DNA of 64,000 bases from Anisus vortex (lineage: Eukaryota > Mollusca > Gastropoda > Planorbidae): contig OX421497.1 in assembly GCA_949126835.1 (NCBI GenBank), forward strand, positions 42,926,226-42,990,225, in the 5' to 3' direction. Below, piece by piece: positions 12,701 through 25,700 of the stretch. Both the position numbers and the translations under genes were made by a program. Below the pieces are notes generated by a model. That model searched no databases and was not told the origin of the DNA. It saw only the letters and a program-made list of their open reading frames with translations. Position 1 is the stretch's first letter. Each line of letters begins with the position of its first letter.

Positions 12701-13721
12701 TTCGAAACAAAAGCAACTGAAGATTTTGAAAATAACCTTTCAGAAAGTAACGCAACTGACGATTTTCAAAATGATTCTTCTGATACTAAAGCAAATGAAG
12801 ATTTTCCAAAGGACCCTATGGAAACTAAAGCAACTGAGTATTTTCAAAATGACTATTGTGAAGCTAACGCAGCTGAAGATTTTCAAAATGACCCTTCTGA
12901 TACTAAAGCAACTGAAAATTTTCAAAATGCCCCTTCTGATACTAAAGCAACTGAGGTTTTTTTAAAGGACCCTACGGAAACTAAAGATGACCCTTCTGAT
13001 ACTAACGCAACTAAAGTTTTTCAAAAAGACCCTTTCGATACTAAAGCAACTGAAAATTTTCAGAATGACCCTTCTGATACTAAAGCAACTGAAGATTTTC
13101 AAAGTGACCATTGTAAAGCTAACGCAACTGAAGATTTTCAAAATGACCATTGTGAAGCTAACGCAACTGAAGATTTTCAAAATGACCATTGTGAAGCTAA
13201 CGCAGCTGAAGATTTTCAAAATGACTTTACAGAAACTAAAGCAACCAAACATGGTAAAAATGATCTGACAGCTATTGCAAAGAATGTATCAATAGTCATT
13301 GAAAATACCAACAAGGAAAATGTCTACAGCGGTTTGCCAAAATGGAATCCAAATTTATCTCTCACATTTGAAGAAAATAAAAATGGAAATTCATCCACCA
13401 GCTCAAGCTCAATTGTAAATTCAGAAAACTTCTCTACCGTGGAAACTGCTGCTTCTTCGCGCAAACATACTTCACAAGCTGTACAAGTTAACAACTATTT
13501 TATGTTGGATAATACTGGCACAGTAATTCAATCGAATCCTGAAAATGACGCGTATGAATTTGATGATATCACCACGGATGCAGATAGTGAATGCATAGTT
13601 CCGAATTGTGATGAACAGAACATAGAGCTTGGTTTTGAGTTAGGCTACTTTAGTGCTGCAGCTAGTCCGAATGGAAATGACCCTAGGGCAGCGCAAGAAC
13701 TTCATGAAAACCTGCAATCAG
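9761..13721 (+). CDS. Gene 1 exon 1: hydrophobic N-terminus and large 13-residue repeat region
   Basis: 1320 codons plus one base; the donor is CAATCAG|GTAAGT. Residues 9-28 (STYHFCTLYLLFIILMSLSM) look like a signal peptide or anchor. Residues about 65-150 form a charged, helix-like segment I do not recognise (contains EEELLPLLRDAVRKLG). Residues 178-194 (LELLVLSIFIICLALT) could span a membrane. Then come three consecutive repeat blocks, all with a 13-residue period: block A at 11132-11514, block C at about 11549-11960, and block B at 12296-13252. The end is acidic (DDITTDADSE). Low-complexity composition suggests a long disordered or extended spacer. The unusual exon length (almost 4 kb) is due to the repeats. 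No known domain is claimed for the N-terminal 450 residues. Confidence 0.8.
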
Positions 13722-16700
13722 GTAAGTCGCCAACCAAAAGACTTTTATTTTTATAAGACGTTAGGTGAGATATTTATATATTTATGTAATGCTTAATCCA
13801 ACCATTTCAATCATTGTCTTTGTGTCTTTTTAAGCCAACCAAGTGGACGAGTCTGACTACAGCGATGATCTAAACGTCATTTACCGTGTAGAGGGTAAGC
13901 CTTTTATACATTCATTAGAACATGTAATCTCTCTTATTCTTTATCGCTCCCCATTACGCATAAGGCAGCGACAAAGTTCCTCCATGCATCCTTATCCTGG
14001 GCTAGCCATCTGATCCATTGCCATGTTTTATTGGTGGCCTTTGCTTCATCATCCATCGTTCTCCTCCAAGTTCTTTGTGGTCTTACCCTCGTCCTTTTTC
14101 CTGATAGTGTCCATTTCAAGACAATGCTTGGAAGCCTCTTTCTATCCATGCGAAGAACGTAACCCAACTTTCTCCATCTTACTTTTTTATTTCTTCACTG
14201 ATGCAGTTCATCAGTTTTCGTACTGACTCACTGTTGGAAAAGTGATGTAATTAAAATGTCTAAATACTATCTTTATATTTACTATTATATTATATAAAAT
14301 TCAAATTATAACAATTTAGTATGAATTGTTTGAAATGCGTCTAAAACATATGAGGATGTAAATTGTATCATAAAAGTAATTGCCTGAAGCATTTGGTAAA
14401 ATAGAGAATGTTTTTAAAATAAGGCCTATGACTCTTATGAGCTATTAATATATTACGGTATTGTTATTTTTTTCGGGTAAAAATTTTTTGTTTTGTTTTG
14501 TTTAAAAATTTAAACAGTTGATGATTCGAGTTCAGACATTGTGGATTCGGACTTACTGGTTCAGAAGCAAGATAGCCCATGCCTCCAGGAATCACGTCAC
14601 ACAGAATGCTACAGTATGAAAGCACTGAAACTTGACAATCTGCCAGCCCATGTCCGCGACAGGAATTTCTTGCAACTCCTTCTGCAAGTCCAACTGCTCA
14701 CCGTGAAGATCACAGTGGGCAGTCGAAACCACTCGGCAGCATGCAACGACAATGGTTGCACGTCTTCACTCGGGACTGGATGGATTTTCGACAAAGCTGC
14801 CGAGATTGACGTCCCGGGAACTACGCAGAAAGGGCAAGGAATCATTTATATCACCACAAGTGGTCAGTTAGTTCCGAGCAACTCAGAAGCCCGAAGATGT
14901 GTCGTGGAATTTCCCCCTTCAGCTCACCAATATTTCAGGGGCAGGGTCTTGAGAGGAATCTCAGTTGAACACATCTGTACATCAGGAGAGACAAAAACTT
15001 ACCTGAAATGTGTCACGCAGGATGTGGACTTAGCATGCAAGGTAAACATGATACAAGAAGAAATACAGACATTATCAAGCAATGTTCCTTTGATGATAAA
15101 GCAGAGGCTAACCAGAATGGCTTTTGTGATTGGCTATCCTCACGGACACGAGCAAGCCCTGTCTATCGGTGAGTCGACGATCATCAAACGTAAGCTTGTC
15201 GAGGATGTGTATGAAGGAAAGCAGCAGATTTGGTTGAAGAATATTGCCACCTGTGCCAGAGGTAAGTGAATCTTATTCTATTTATCAGGATTGAGAGCTT
15301 TTTTTTTTACTTACAACTGTATACAAGCATAACATTAAAAACACTTTTTTTTCTCTGTAATGTATAACTTATTGCCTAAAGTCCTGCACGTTTGGAAAAA
15401 AATACAATCTATCTAATGCTGTGGTACCCGACTCAAAAGACCAATTTATCTCGGGGTGTGGTAAAAAAAAAAAAGAATTTGTGGAAAAATTAAGGCAAAA
15501 AAAAAGAACATTGCTAAAATATTTTTTTTCAATTTCATATCACATCGAGACTAAGTGGGAATGATAAATAGTTAGGGTTATAGTTAATTAAAAAGTTATA
15601 GTTGGGCCATGTTCTAACGTGTCTCTAACCCTTCACAGAGTACGCCACTGTCCAGGTTTTGCTTCATACGGCCGTCACATGTCCAGGCTGCGTGGGAGCT
15701 CCGGTCATCACATTCGAAGAGGTCGACACGCGGGCGAACGGTCAGTCTGGTTACTCGCTAAGCACCTGGACGCATCTGGGAGTTCTTGGTACCTCAGATA
15801 TTGGTTGCTCTGCCATAAAAGGTATTTTCTAGCGTCCTGTGTTGTGTTTTGAGAAGGAATCGAGTTGACTTTTTCCAAGACAAGTACAACTGTCTTTTGG
15901 CGTTGCTTTTGTGTGCGTTTCGTATGGAAAGCAAACAACTTGTGTTGTTACCAGTATCAAGTTATGCATTCGTGTATCCATTTACCCGTCTGTCTATCAA
16001 CCTATTTACCTACCTACCAACAAACCACCTACCTACCCACATACCTACCCTTCATACCTACTTACCTGCATACCTTCCTACCTACATATCTACCCTCCCA
16101 CCCACCAACCTACATACCCACCTACCCACCTACCAACCCACCTACCTACCTACCAACCACCTACCTACCGACCTATCTTCATACCTACTTACCTACATAC
16201 ATACCTACCTACATACATACCTCCATACATACTTACCTACCTACCTTTCATCCACCTATCCACCAATCAAATCATTTATCCATCCAACTATCTATCTATC
16301 TATTTATTCATCCATCCATTCACCCATGCAAATATCTATCTATCTATCCATCTATCTATCTATTTATATGTTGCTTTTACGCCTGTCTTTTTGTGAATGT
16401 TTTATAATGTTTCTCATTGGCGGTTTGAATTTATATAATATTAAATGTCTTTACAAACTATTTGTAACATAAAGGCCGACATCTGTATGACTAATCGTTC
16501 CTGTGTCATACACAGAGACTACAAACGGATTCTTTAATTTTCAGTCAAGGTTAGTATTTTTGAACATTTTTAATTGTTATTTAATGTTAGAAAAAAAAAC
16601 GCAATATTTTTATTTTACAATTACGTACGATTATTAATTGAAAGAATAAAGATGTGTTTGTCTCTCTTTTATAGTTTACAAATATCTTAGGGAGTGTTTT

Positions 16701-19700
16701 CTTCACTGAACTATATATACAAGGAGTGCTCAATCACGTGCAGACTCTTATATATAGATAAGTGAACCCCAGTAAGATGGCCGATTTTACCCGGAAAGAT
16801 ATAAAATTTAAACCTTTTCCGGAAATGCGTCAATGAAATTTGATGAAAATAAACTCTCTTACACTGAACATATATTTTATGAATATACTCTCGTATTGCT
16901 TTTACTGAAAGTATTAAATTTGTATTTAATTTGGATAGCTCAGTGACATTGACAATTCTTAATTAGGTGTGACCTTTTGAACTGTAATGATCGTGAACTT
17001 CCGGTGAAATTTACCGCCATTTTCGTAAACAAAAACCATGTTTTTGGTGCTGTTTGACAATTGATTTCAACATCGACAGCCAGTTCTGGTCTTTTAGACA
17101 TATACAACGGCTACACGATTAGTTTTGAGGAATCCGTTTTAACATCAAAATTGAGTCGGTGATAATTAATACTCAAAGTTTTAGTCGCGTTTGGTTAAAT
17201 TTAGCTTTTGTTTATAAAATAAGTTAGTCAAGAGTTGCGTCCTTGGTAATAAAAAAAACACAATGCGGACATTTATAAAAAACAGCAACACGAAAATTCT
17301 TTTGCATCAAGCAATTAGTTTGGGATTATAAATAGGTGATTCTTCAAATCTGACATTCACAATCCATCGTTTTCTTTTGGCGCCATCTTTTGGAAATGAA
17401 ATAAAATTTAATTCTATATATATTTTCGTACAATTTCAACCTCAACGGCCAGTTCTGGTCTTTTAGAAATATACAAAGGCTACAAGATTAGTTATGAGGA
17501 ATCCGTTTTTAACATCAAAATTGAGTCGGCGATAATTAATACTCAAAGTTTTAGTCGCGTTAGGTTAAATTTAGCTTTGTTTATAAAATAATGTCCTTGG
17601 TTATTAAAAAAACACAATGCGTAGATTCATAAAAACAAAACGAAAATTCTTTTGCATCAAGTAATTAGTTTGGGATTATAAATAGGTGATTCTTCAAATC
17701 TGACATTTACAATCCATCGTTTTCTTTTGGCAACCTCTTTTGAAAATGAAATACAATTTAAAACCCCTAAAACATTTCGTACAAACAGTATCGTAGCACA
17801 CATACATTTTTCGAATCAAATGATCGAATGGGACCGAAAATGTTTTTCTCTTCGACCTTTTATGCATGCATAATCGTTAAGACTTGTCAATCGTCTAATA
17901 TGATTCTGGCGATGAGTTATAATCTGGCTGTTTCTCTCACATTTTGTGGTCTCCTCGGGAAGCTAAAGGAGCAGGCAGATTTTTATCGTGATTGCCAATT
18001 TTATTTTACACAAAACTCTTCCATTTTTTTTTCTCTATTCATTTCAGAATTGTCCACATAATTCTTCTTGTGATTCCAAAACGAGGTACCCGACGAAAGT
18101 CTGAATCTAAACAGGTGAAAAGAAAGTTTAAAGGTTTTTGATGCTCTTGCATAAAAATCCGTGAATTCAGAAATCTTTAAAACGGAGTCCATAATTATCT
18201 AATAGTTCTAGATGCAAGCAACATCGATTTCAAAACTAAAGAACGAAATCAGGTTATAAAACCGAAATATCATGTAAAAAAATGTGACTTTGGGGGAAAT
18301 AATCAAGAAAGCTTCAATTTTTGAAACCTTTTTTATGCAAGCCATGAGACCTGACGAAGATGCAGCAGCAGAAGAATGTCTTTAGAATTATTGCAGGCGT
18401 ATTCCTCGACGTAAAAACCGCTAGCATGAAAATATTAGCAACTGTTGACCGAATTCTTTAGCTCTCTGGTCAAGCTGTCCCAGTGCATTGGATACATCTA
18501 ATTCGATCTGTTTGACCACAGTGCTAACTTTTTTTTAATGGAGAAACATTATCAACTTCCAGAACATAAACAATTCATTTAGGACCATGTTAGGTCTATA
18601 AGCAAGGGAAGCAGCGTTCATAAGTTCAAAAAAACATTGTTAATTCCACATTATTCAAGTCAAGCGTCAGTGATCGTAAATAGTACGATACTAAAAGACA
18701 CTATAGTATCCGCTGAAACGGCAAAAAGCGAACATTGTTATATCATGTTTATCTGTTAATAGTCCTTCACATGTACACAACCAGTCTTCGAAAACTATTG
18801 TACACAGTACACAGTGCCCAAAACATTTTCAAGCAGCGTTTACTAGCCTGAATTCTAGCATGTATGGTATGGCATTCTAGAAGTTGTTCAGACTTTCAGC
18901 ATTGTACATTTGTATGCATCTGAGGGTTATAACACGCAATTTTGTATCTAGGCTGATACGCCTCATCAGATTAACGGAGAAAAATGCACACAATTACTTT
19001 ATATATATAATTTCTCCAGCATGCTTAATGCAGCATGGGGTTCACGTGGAAACCTGTGGACTGGCGAAGAGACGTTCAAATGTAATCTACGGCAAGGCAT
19101 CAAAGCCTGTATTAAAAAAAAAATCTGTTTCATTATGCAGCTTGTCAGCATTTGAATCAATATCGTCCTCTGCCCTCGGTGGGCCCAATGGCTTGGCTCC
19201 GTTCTGTTCGAACGTGATTGATCAGAAGATCCAGAGCTACATAAGCGCCATCAAAAACAACACAAGAGAAAGCACCACTCAGTCACAATTTTCTAGTAAA
19301 TGTTCTGGGCAAGCATTTGATAAAGCAACCCACATAATACTCACGCACTGCATGTCTAGATCTGACCGTCTAACATGCATAAAAAAAAAAGAACTACACA
19401 CAATGTGTCCTTTAATCTCTCTATCCAAATAATATAATTTCTCACAAAATGAAAATTAATTTGAGAACTTACGTCTGAACTCTCGCTCGGAGCAGTGGAA
19501 GAGTAAAAAGTTCCGTGAGGTTCATTAGGAGAACTAAAATAATCCAGATGTTTAGCAAGTAGAAAGTGTTTCAAATTCCTTCATTTAACCACACAAAATG
19601 CTGCGTTAATTCAGTGTTATTATTTGTAAAGATGTAGATGGACATAATAATACAAACAAAATAATAAAAGGAAGTAAAAGGCTTTATAGCACTTACTAAG

Positions 19701-22700
19701 ATCAAATTTGGATCTATAGATCAATGCATCTTAACTTACTATTACTTTGATTTAGGCTTAAGCCAATGAACGTTGAGTGGATGCAGTTTTAGCTGATCAT
19801 TTACCTCGAGTGTCATCGTTAGGGACGTGCCCTTGGCGATGATTGTGTCGACACACACACTAAAGCTTGTAAAGTCTTCCTTTTCCGTCTGAGTTCACAA
19901 TAACTTTGCATTTCAATTTTGTGGGAATTACCTTTTCGGAAGGATCCATAAAACCAACAGTGCAAAGTTTGGGAGATCTTCCTTTTCATCTGGATCCATA
20001 AAACAATCAAAGCAAAGTTTGCGAGATCTTCCTTTTCATCTGGATCCATAAAACAATCAAAGCAAAGTTTGCAAGATCTTTCTTTTCACCTGGATCCATA
20101 AAACAATCAAAGCAAAGTTTGCAAGATCTTCCTTTCATCTGGATCCACAAAACAATCAAAGCAAACTTTGCGAGATCTTCCTTTTCATCTGGATCCATAA
20201 AACAATCAAAGCAAAGTTTGCGAGATCTTCCTTTTCATCTGGATCCATAAAACAATCAAAGCAAAGTTTGCAAGATCTTTCTTTTCACCTGGATCCATAA
20301 AACAATCAAAGCAAAGTTTGCAAGATCTTCCTTTCATCTGGATCCACAAAACAATCAAAGCAAACTTTGCGAGATCTTCCTTTTCATCTGGATCCATAAA
20401 ACAATCAAAGCAAAGTTTGCGAGATCTTCCTTTTCATCTGGATCCATAAAACAATCAAAACAAAGTTTGCAAGATCTTCCTTTTCATCTGGATCCACATA
20501 GCCATCAAGCAAAGTTTGCAATATCTTCCATTTCATCTGGATTCACAAAGCCATCAATGCAAAGTTTGCAATATCTTCCTTTTAACCTTACTCAACTTAC
20601 ACGTTCCATGAAAAGTTTGTCAGATATTCATTTTCTCTGGATCCAAAAACAAAATGAAGGCAACGTTTGCAGAATCTTCCTTTTCATTTGGATCTACAAA
20701 GAAACACCATTGCAAAGTTTAAGAGATCTTTATTTCCATTCGGAGACACAAACATATTTCCACCCGGAGACACAAACATATGGATATGTCTTTATTTCCA
20801 CCCGGAGACACAAACATATGGATATGTCTTTATTTCCACCCGGAGACACAAACATATGGATATGTCTTTATTTCCATCCGGAGACACAAACATATGGCTA
20901 TGTCTTTATTTCCATCCGGAGACACAAACATATGGATATGTCTTTTTTTCCATCCGGAGACACAAACATATGGATATGTCTGTATTTCCATCCCGAGACA
21001 CAAACACATGGATATGTCTTTATTTCCACCCGGAGACACAAACATATGGATATGTCTTTATTTCCATCCGGAGACACAAACATATGGATATGTCTTTATT
21101 TCAACCCGGAGACACAAACATATGGATATGTGTTTATTTCCATCCGGAGACACAAACATATGTATATGTCTTTATTTCCATCCGGAGACACAAACATATG
21201 GATATGTCTTTATTTCCAACCGGAGAAACAAACATATGGATAGGTCTTTATTTCCATCCGGAGACACATATATGGATAAGTCTTTATTTCCACCTGGAGA
21301 CACAAACATACGGATATGTCTTTATTTCCATTCAAAGACACAAACATATGGATATGTCTTTATTTCCACCCGGAGACACAAACATATGGATATGTCTTTA
21401 TTTCCATCCGGAGACACAAACATATGGATATGTCTTTATTTCAACCCGGAGACACAAACATATGGATATGTCTTTATTTCCACCCGGAGACACAAACATA
21501 TGGATATGTCTTTATTTCCACCCGGAGACACAAACATATGGATATGTCTTTATTTCCACCCGGAGACACAATCATATGGATATGTCTTTATTTCCACCCG
21601 GAGACACAAACATATGGATATGTCTTTATTTCCATCCGGAGACACAAACATATGGATATGTCTTTATTTCCATGCAGAGACACAAACATATGGATATGTC
21701 TTTATTTCAACCCGGAGACACAAACATATGGATATGTCTTTATTTCCACCCGGAGACACAAACATATGGATATGTCTTTATTTCCACCCGGAGACACAAA
21801 CATATGGATATGTCTTTTTTTCCACTCGGAGACACAAACATATGGATATGTCTTTATTTCAACCCGGAGACACAAACATATGGATATGTCTTTTTTTTCA
21901 CTCGGAGACACAAACATATGGATATGTCTTTATGTCCATTCGGAGACACAAACATATGGATATGTCTTTATGTCCATCCGGAGACACAAACATATAGATA
22001 TGTTTTTATTTCCATCCGGAGACACAAACATATGGATATGTCTTTATTTCCATGTGGAGACACAAACATATGGATATGTCTTTATTTCCACCCGGAGACA
22101 CAAACATATGGATATGTCTTTATTTCCACCCGGAGACACAAACATATGGATATGTCTTTATTTCCATGCAGAGACACAAACATATGGATATGTCTTTATT
22201 TCCACCCGGAGACACAAACATATGGATATGACTTTTTTTCCACTCGGAGACACAAACATATGGATATGTCTTTTTTTCCACTCGGAGACACAAACATATG
22301 GATATGTCTTTATGTCCGTTCGGAGACACAAACATATGGATATGTTTTTATTTCCATCCGGAGACACAAACATATGGATATGTCTTTATTTCCATGTGGA
22401 GACACAAATATATGGATATGTCTTTATTTCAACCCGGAGACACAAACATATGGATATGTCTGTATTTCCATGCGACACGTATTGGACGGTTGACAAACAA
22501 AACAAAAGGCAAATATTTGTCAATTAACCAAGAACAAAATATTTCATACAATGTTTTGCAGCTGTCAAAGAAAAATAAAGTCCAACGTTAGAAGAATTGT
22601 TTCGTATAATTCGTACGTTACTGATGTTCAACTTATTTTCTATGGTGCTTCTAAATTCTAATACATTCAGGTATGTGAAATATAATAATCACATATTATG

Positions 22701-25700
22701 CATAAAAAGAGGCTCTATTTCATTGTTTACTTTTCATAAAAGTGGTTTTTAATATATCTTATTCATACCTTGTTACTTAATATAGCTAGTGAAGCAGCTT
22801 TTACCAGTTTCCTAACCATGCAATGCCAAGACTCGTTTAATCCCCCCCCCCCGACCCCCAATTTTCAAGTAGGCCCTACCCATCCAATTTATAATGTCTC
22901 TATAACAATCGGACGGTTGAGCCTTCCGGCTCTTTAGTCCAAGAAGTAACAGTGCTCAGGATTGAACTAATGGGGTACATATGGTACGGTCTCCGCAGCC
23001 CGGCTTAACCCAATCAAACTGCGGAGTTCCCCTCGGATCACTATCGTAGTGGCTCGCCCGTATACCTGAAATGTCGCCCGGTAGTCAAATTCCATACTAT
23101 AGGTATGGGCCTCCAGGCACGGGGGAGGGTATCGAGACGGCATTTCTGCTGCGCTCATTGCTTCCTCCCCACCGAGGCTAGGGGCATCTCGGCGATGCAA
23201 TGAACCTCGGACCCGCAGCGGGGGCTGTCCCCCATGCGTTAGCCCGCCGGTGTATTCTTAATTTAAATGTATCGGCTGTCTACACACTTCGCCAGTTTTT
23301 GATGCAAATGGGTACAGAAGTGCTAGTGCACACGACGAGTAGAAACACATCCTGGCTTAACCTGGATATGAACCAGAGACCATCCTATGCCAATCCGAAT
23401 GCGCTGCGGCAAAGGTTTAAGACGATGGTGTAACGAAATGGCCGTCGCGTGAACAAATAAATAACGACATGCAGAAATATAAAATAGGAGGGGCTTGAAA
23501 TGTTGTCTGCACACATAAACAATAGAAATGGAAGACTCCGTCCTACAGCCTCCCCCATCATCCAATGCCCTTAGAAAGAGGTTAATTCTCTCGCTCGTCT
23601 TTCGTTTTGTCTTGTTTATCGTAACGAAAACAAATTAAGAACAAGCTATGAAAACTCAACAGAGTAATAATAAAAATTAAATATATTTAATTTGATAATA
23701 TATTAATTTTAAGTAGAAAACACAACAAGAAGAAATAAAAATATGCATTTCTTTAATCCATATGTTATTTATGTTCAATGCTACCTTTGATGAAGTTGCA
23801 TTATACACACAATTATGTCCTTTACCTATGAACACATAACTGGCACTGCAGTTTAATGTCTTCGAGAGTTTTAAAGGCGAGCGCCATCAACGCTGTCACC
23901 CCTGAGATTTCTCAGCGTGAATGGATACAAAAAGAAGTAATTTGGAATGCGCCCAAATTAAATCTGTGCTTTCTTTACGGTGGAACAGCTTGCCTCAAGA
24001 CACTGAGAGGCTCGGAAATAAAAACGTTTTCTTAAAATTAGATTAAAGAATTTTATTTGTAACTTGTGTTTGTTTTCTTCTCCTCCTCCTGCAAATGAAT
24101 CGTAAACAAAAGCAAATTGAGCATGCTTTTTGTTGTTATGTTAACATGGACATATTTGTTATATTAGTGACCATCATATAATTTTGCTTCCGTGCCCAAA
24201 CTATTATTTTTATAGATCAGTGGTCTAGACCAGGGGTCGGCAACCTTTTGATAATATTATGCCAAAGTAGGATTTCTAATTCATTCAGCGTGCCAACAGC
24301 CTTAAAGTCAACATACTCTTTTCTTGTAGAAGAGAATTGATTTATCTTTTGGGGAGTTTTCCGCGTGCGGTTGAAAATTTCTCTACGTGCCAAATCTGGC
24401 ACGCGTGCCGTAATTTGCAGATCTCTGGTTTAGACAATTATATATTGCAATTCATATCTATCTAGAATTGAGACCATTTAATTTTGTTATTGTGTTATGA
24501 GTTATGTATGGATATAATTGTCTAAGGTCAAGTAAAAAGCAACATCATTAATGCATAAAGTCCATCAGAAAAAACAACAAATATTTATTGTTTAACCAAT
24601 TTTGTTTTTCAGCCTGTAGAGAGGAAGTACTCAATTTATTGTGTATAGAGGTACCAACACCATCCCAGCAGATACAACATCAACTACAGCAGCCCCAACA
24701 ACAGCCTCAACAACAGCTTCAACAAGAGCATCAACAAGAGCCTCAACAGCAGGCCTCGCCATCTACACACCCTAGTGAGAGCCAGAATTCGCAGCAACCG
24801 GAAAGACTTCAGTCACAGGACGCGCAACCACTGGCACCAGAGAGTCAAATACTGTTGCAAATACCAGTGTGTACGAGTTTAGTTTCCGGCCATAGTGCAA
24901 CGGGAAATGGTCCTCCCTCACAGCCGCCATCATATCCTGTCTACATAACCCTCAGTAAACGTCTGCAAAGTTTCGACCTATGGCCAGCAAGAAGTGTTCA
25001 CACGGCCATTGACCTGGCCACTAATGGTTTCTTCTATGCTGGTAAGAGTACTAGAAAATGGTTTCTAACCGTCTTTAACATTTTACAGATGCTCCTACTT
25101 TGCAGATGGGGCACGTTGGCTGTGGATGGCTTACCGGATGTCCTGGTTTTGAGTCTTGGTGAGGGCTAGGCTTTGCGCCCGGTAGACTGGAGGGTATTCC
25201 TGAGTCTACCCATCTCTGATGATTACCTAACATAGGTTGGGGCAAAGGAAAGGTGACTTGGGATTGTTCTGGCCGCACAATTCCTATTATTCCTAAACCA
25301 TAGAAACTTGTGAACACTGCTCTGAAACAAAATTATGCTCTTATTAAAACTTACAAAAAAATACATCATCTAATAATAAATTTATGAGGGCTTAATATAA
25401 AAATGTTGTGTCTAATTAGTAGTATTAATTACACAATTTTATGTTAAGTTATTCTTGTATTTAACACGTATAAACATATCAATCCTCTAAAAATTTACTT
25501 ACATAATTCATTTAAAACAATACGAATATTACGTCTACATCTGATTTCAACCAATATTCAGGTTATACCCACTGAGCTATAAATTCATTTCAAAACATAT
25601 GTACGTTTTACATTCTCAGGCTACTCTGACTGCGTTCGCTGTTTCCAATGTGGCCTTGGGTTGAGGTCTTGGAAGCCTGGCGATGACATCATACAAGAAC

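Larger units (their letters stand above)
15822..24612 (+). other. Gene 1 intron 4 (8.8 kb), repeat-filled
   Basis: It joins two phase-1 ends in frame (AIKG to ACREEV). Contents: CTAC/TATC microsatellite, a 0.37 kb tandem duplication, a 50-bp satellite, a 38-bp satellite, a GC-rich dispersed repeat and a hAT-type MITE, each listed separately. The stretch 17770-19930 holds nothing I can identify; the 182-codon frame at 18884-19432 has no recognisable domain. Confidence 0.7.

Noticed and set aside
15849..16472. Pro/Thr/Tyr-rich frames of 161-207 codons
   Set aside because: Product of a CTAC/TATC microsatellite, open in all three plus frames.
18884..19432. 182-codon plus frame in intron 4
   Set aside because: No recognisable motif, unconvincing composition, no matching splice sites in phase 1.
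20667..22493. 608-codon open frame
   Set aside because: Entirely made of a 38-bp satellite; other frames over it are equally open, and it lies in an intron.
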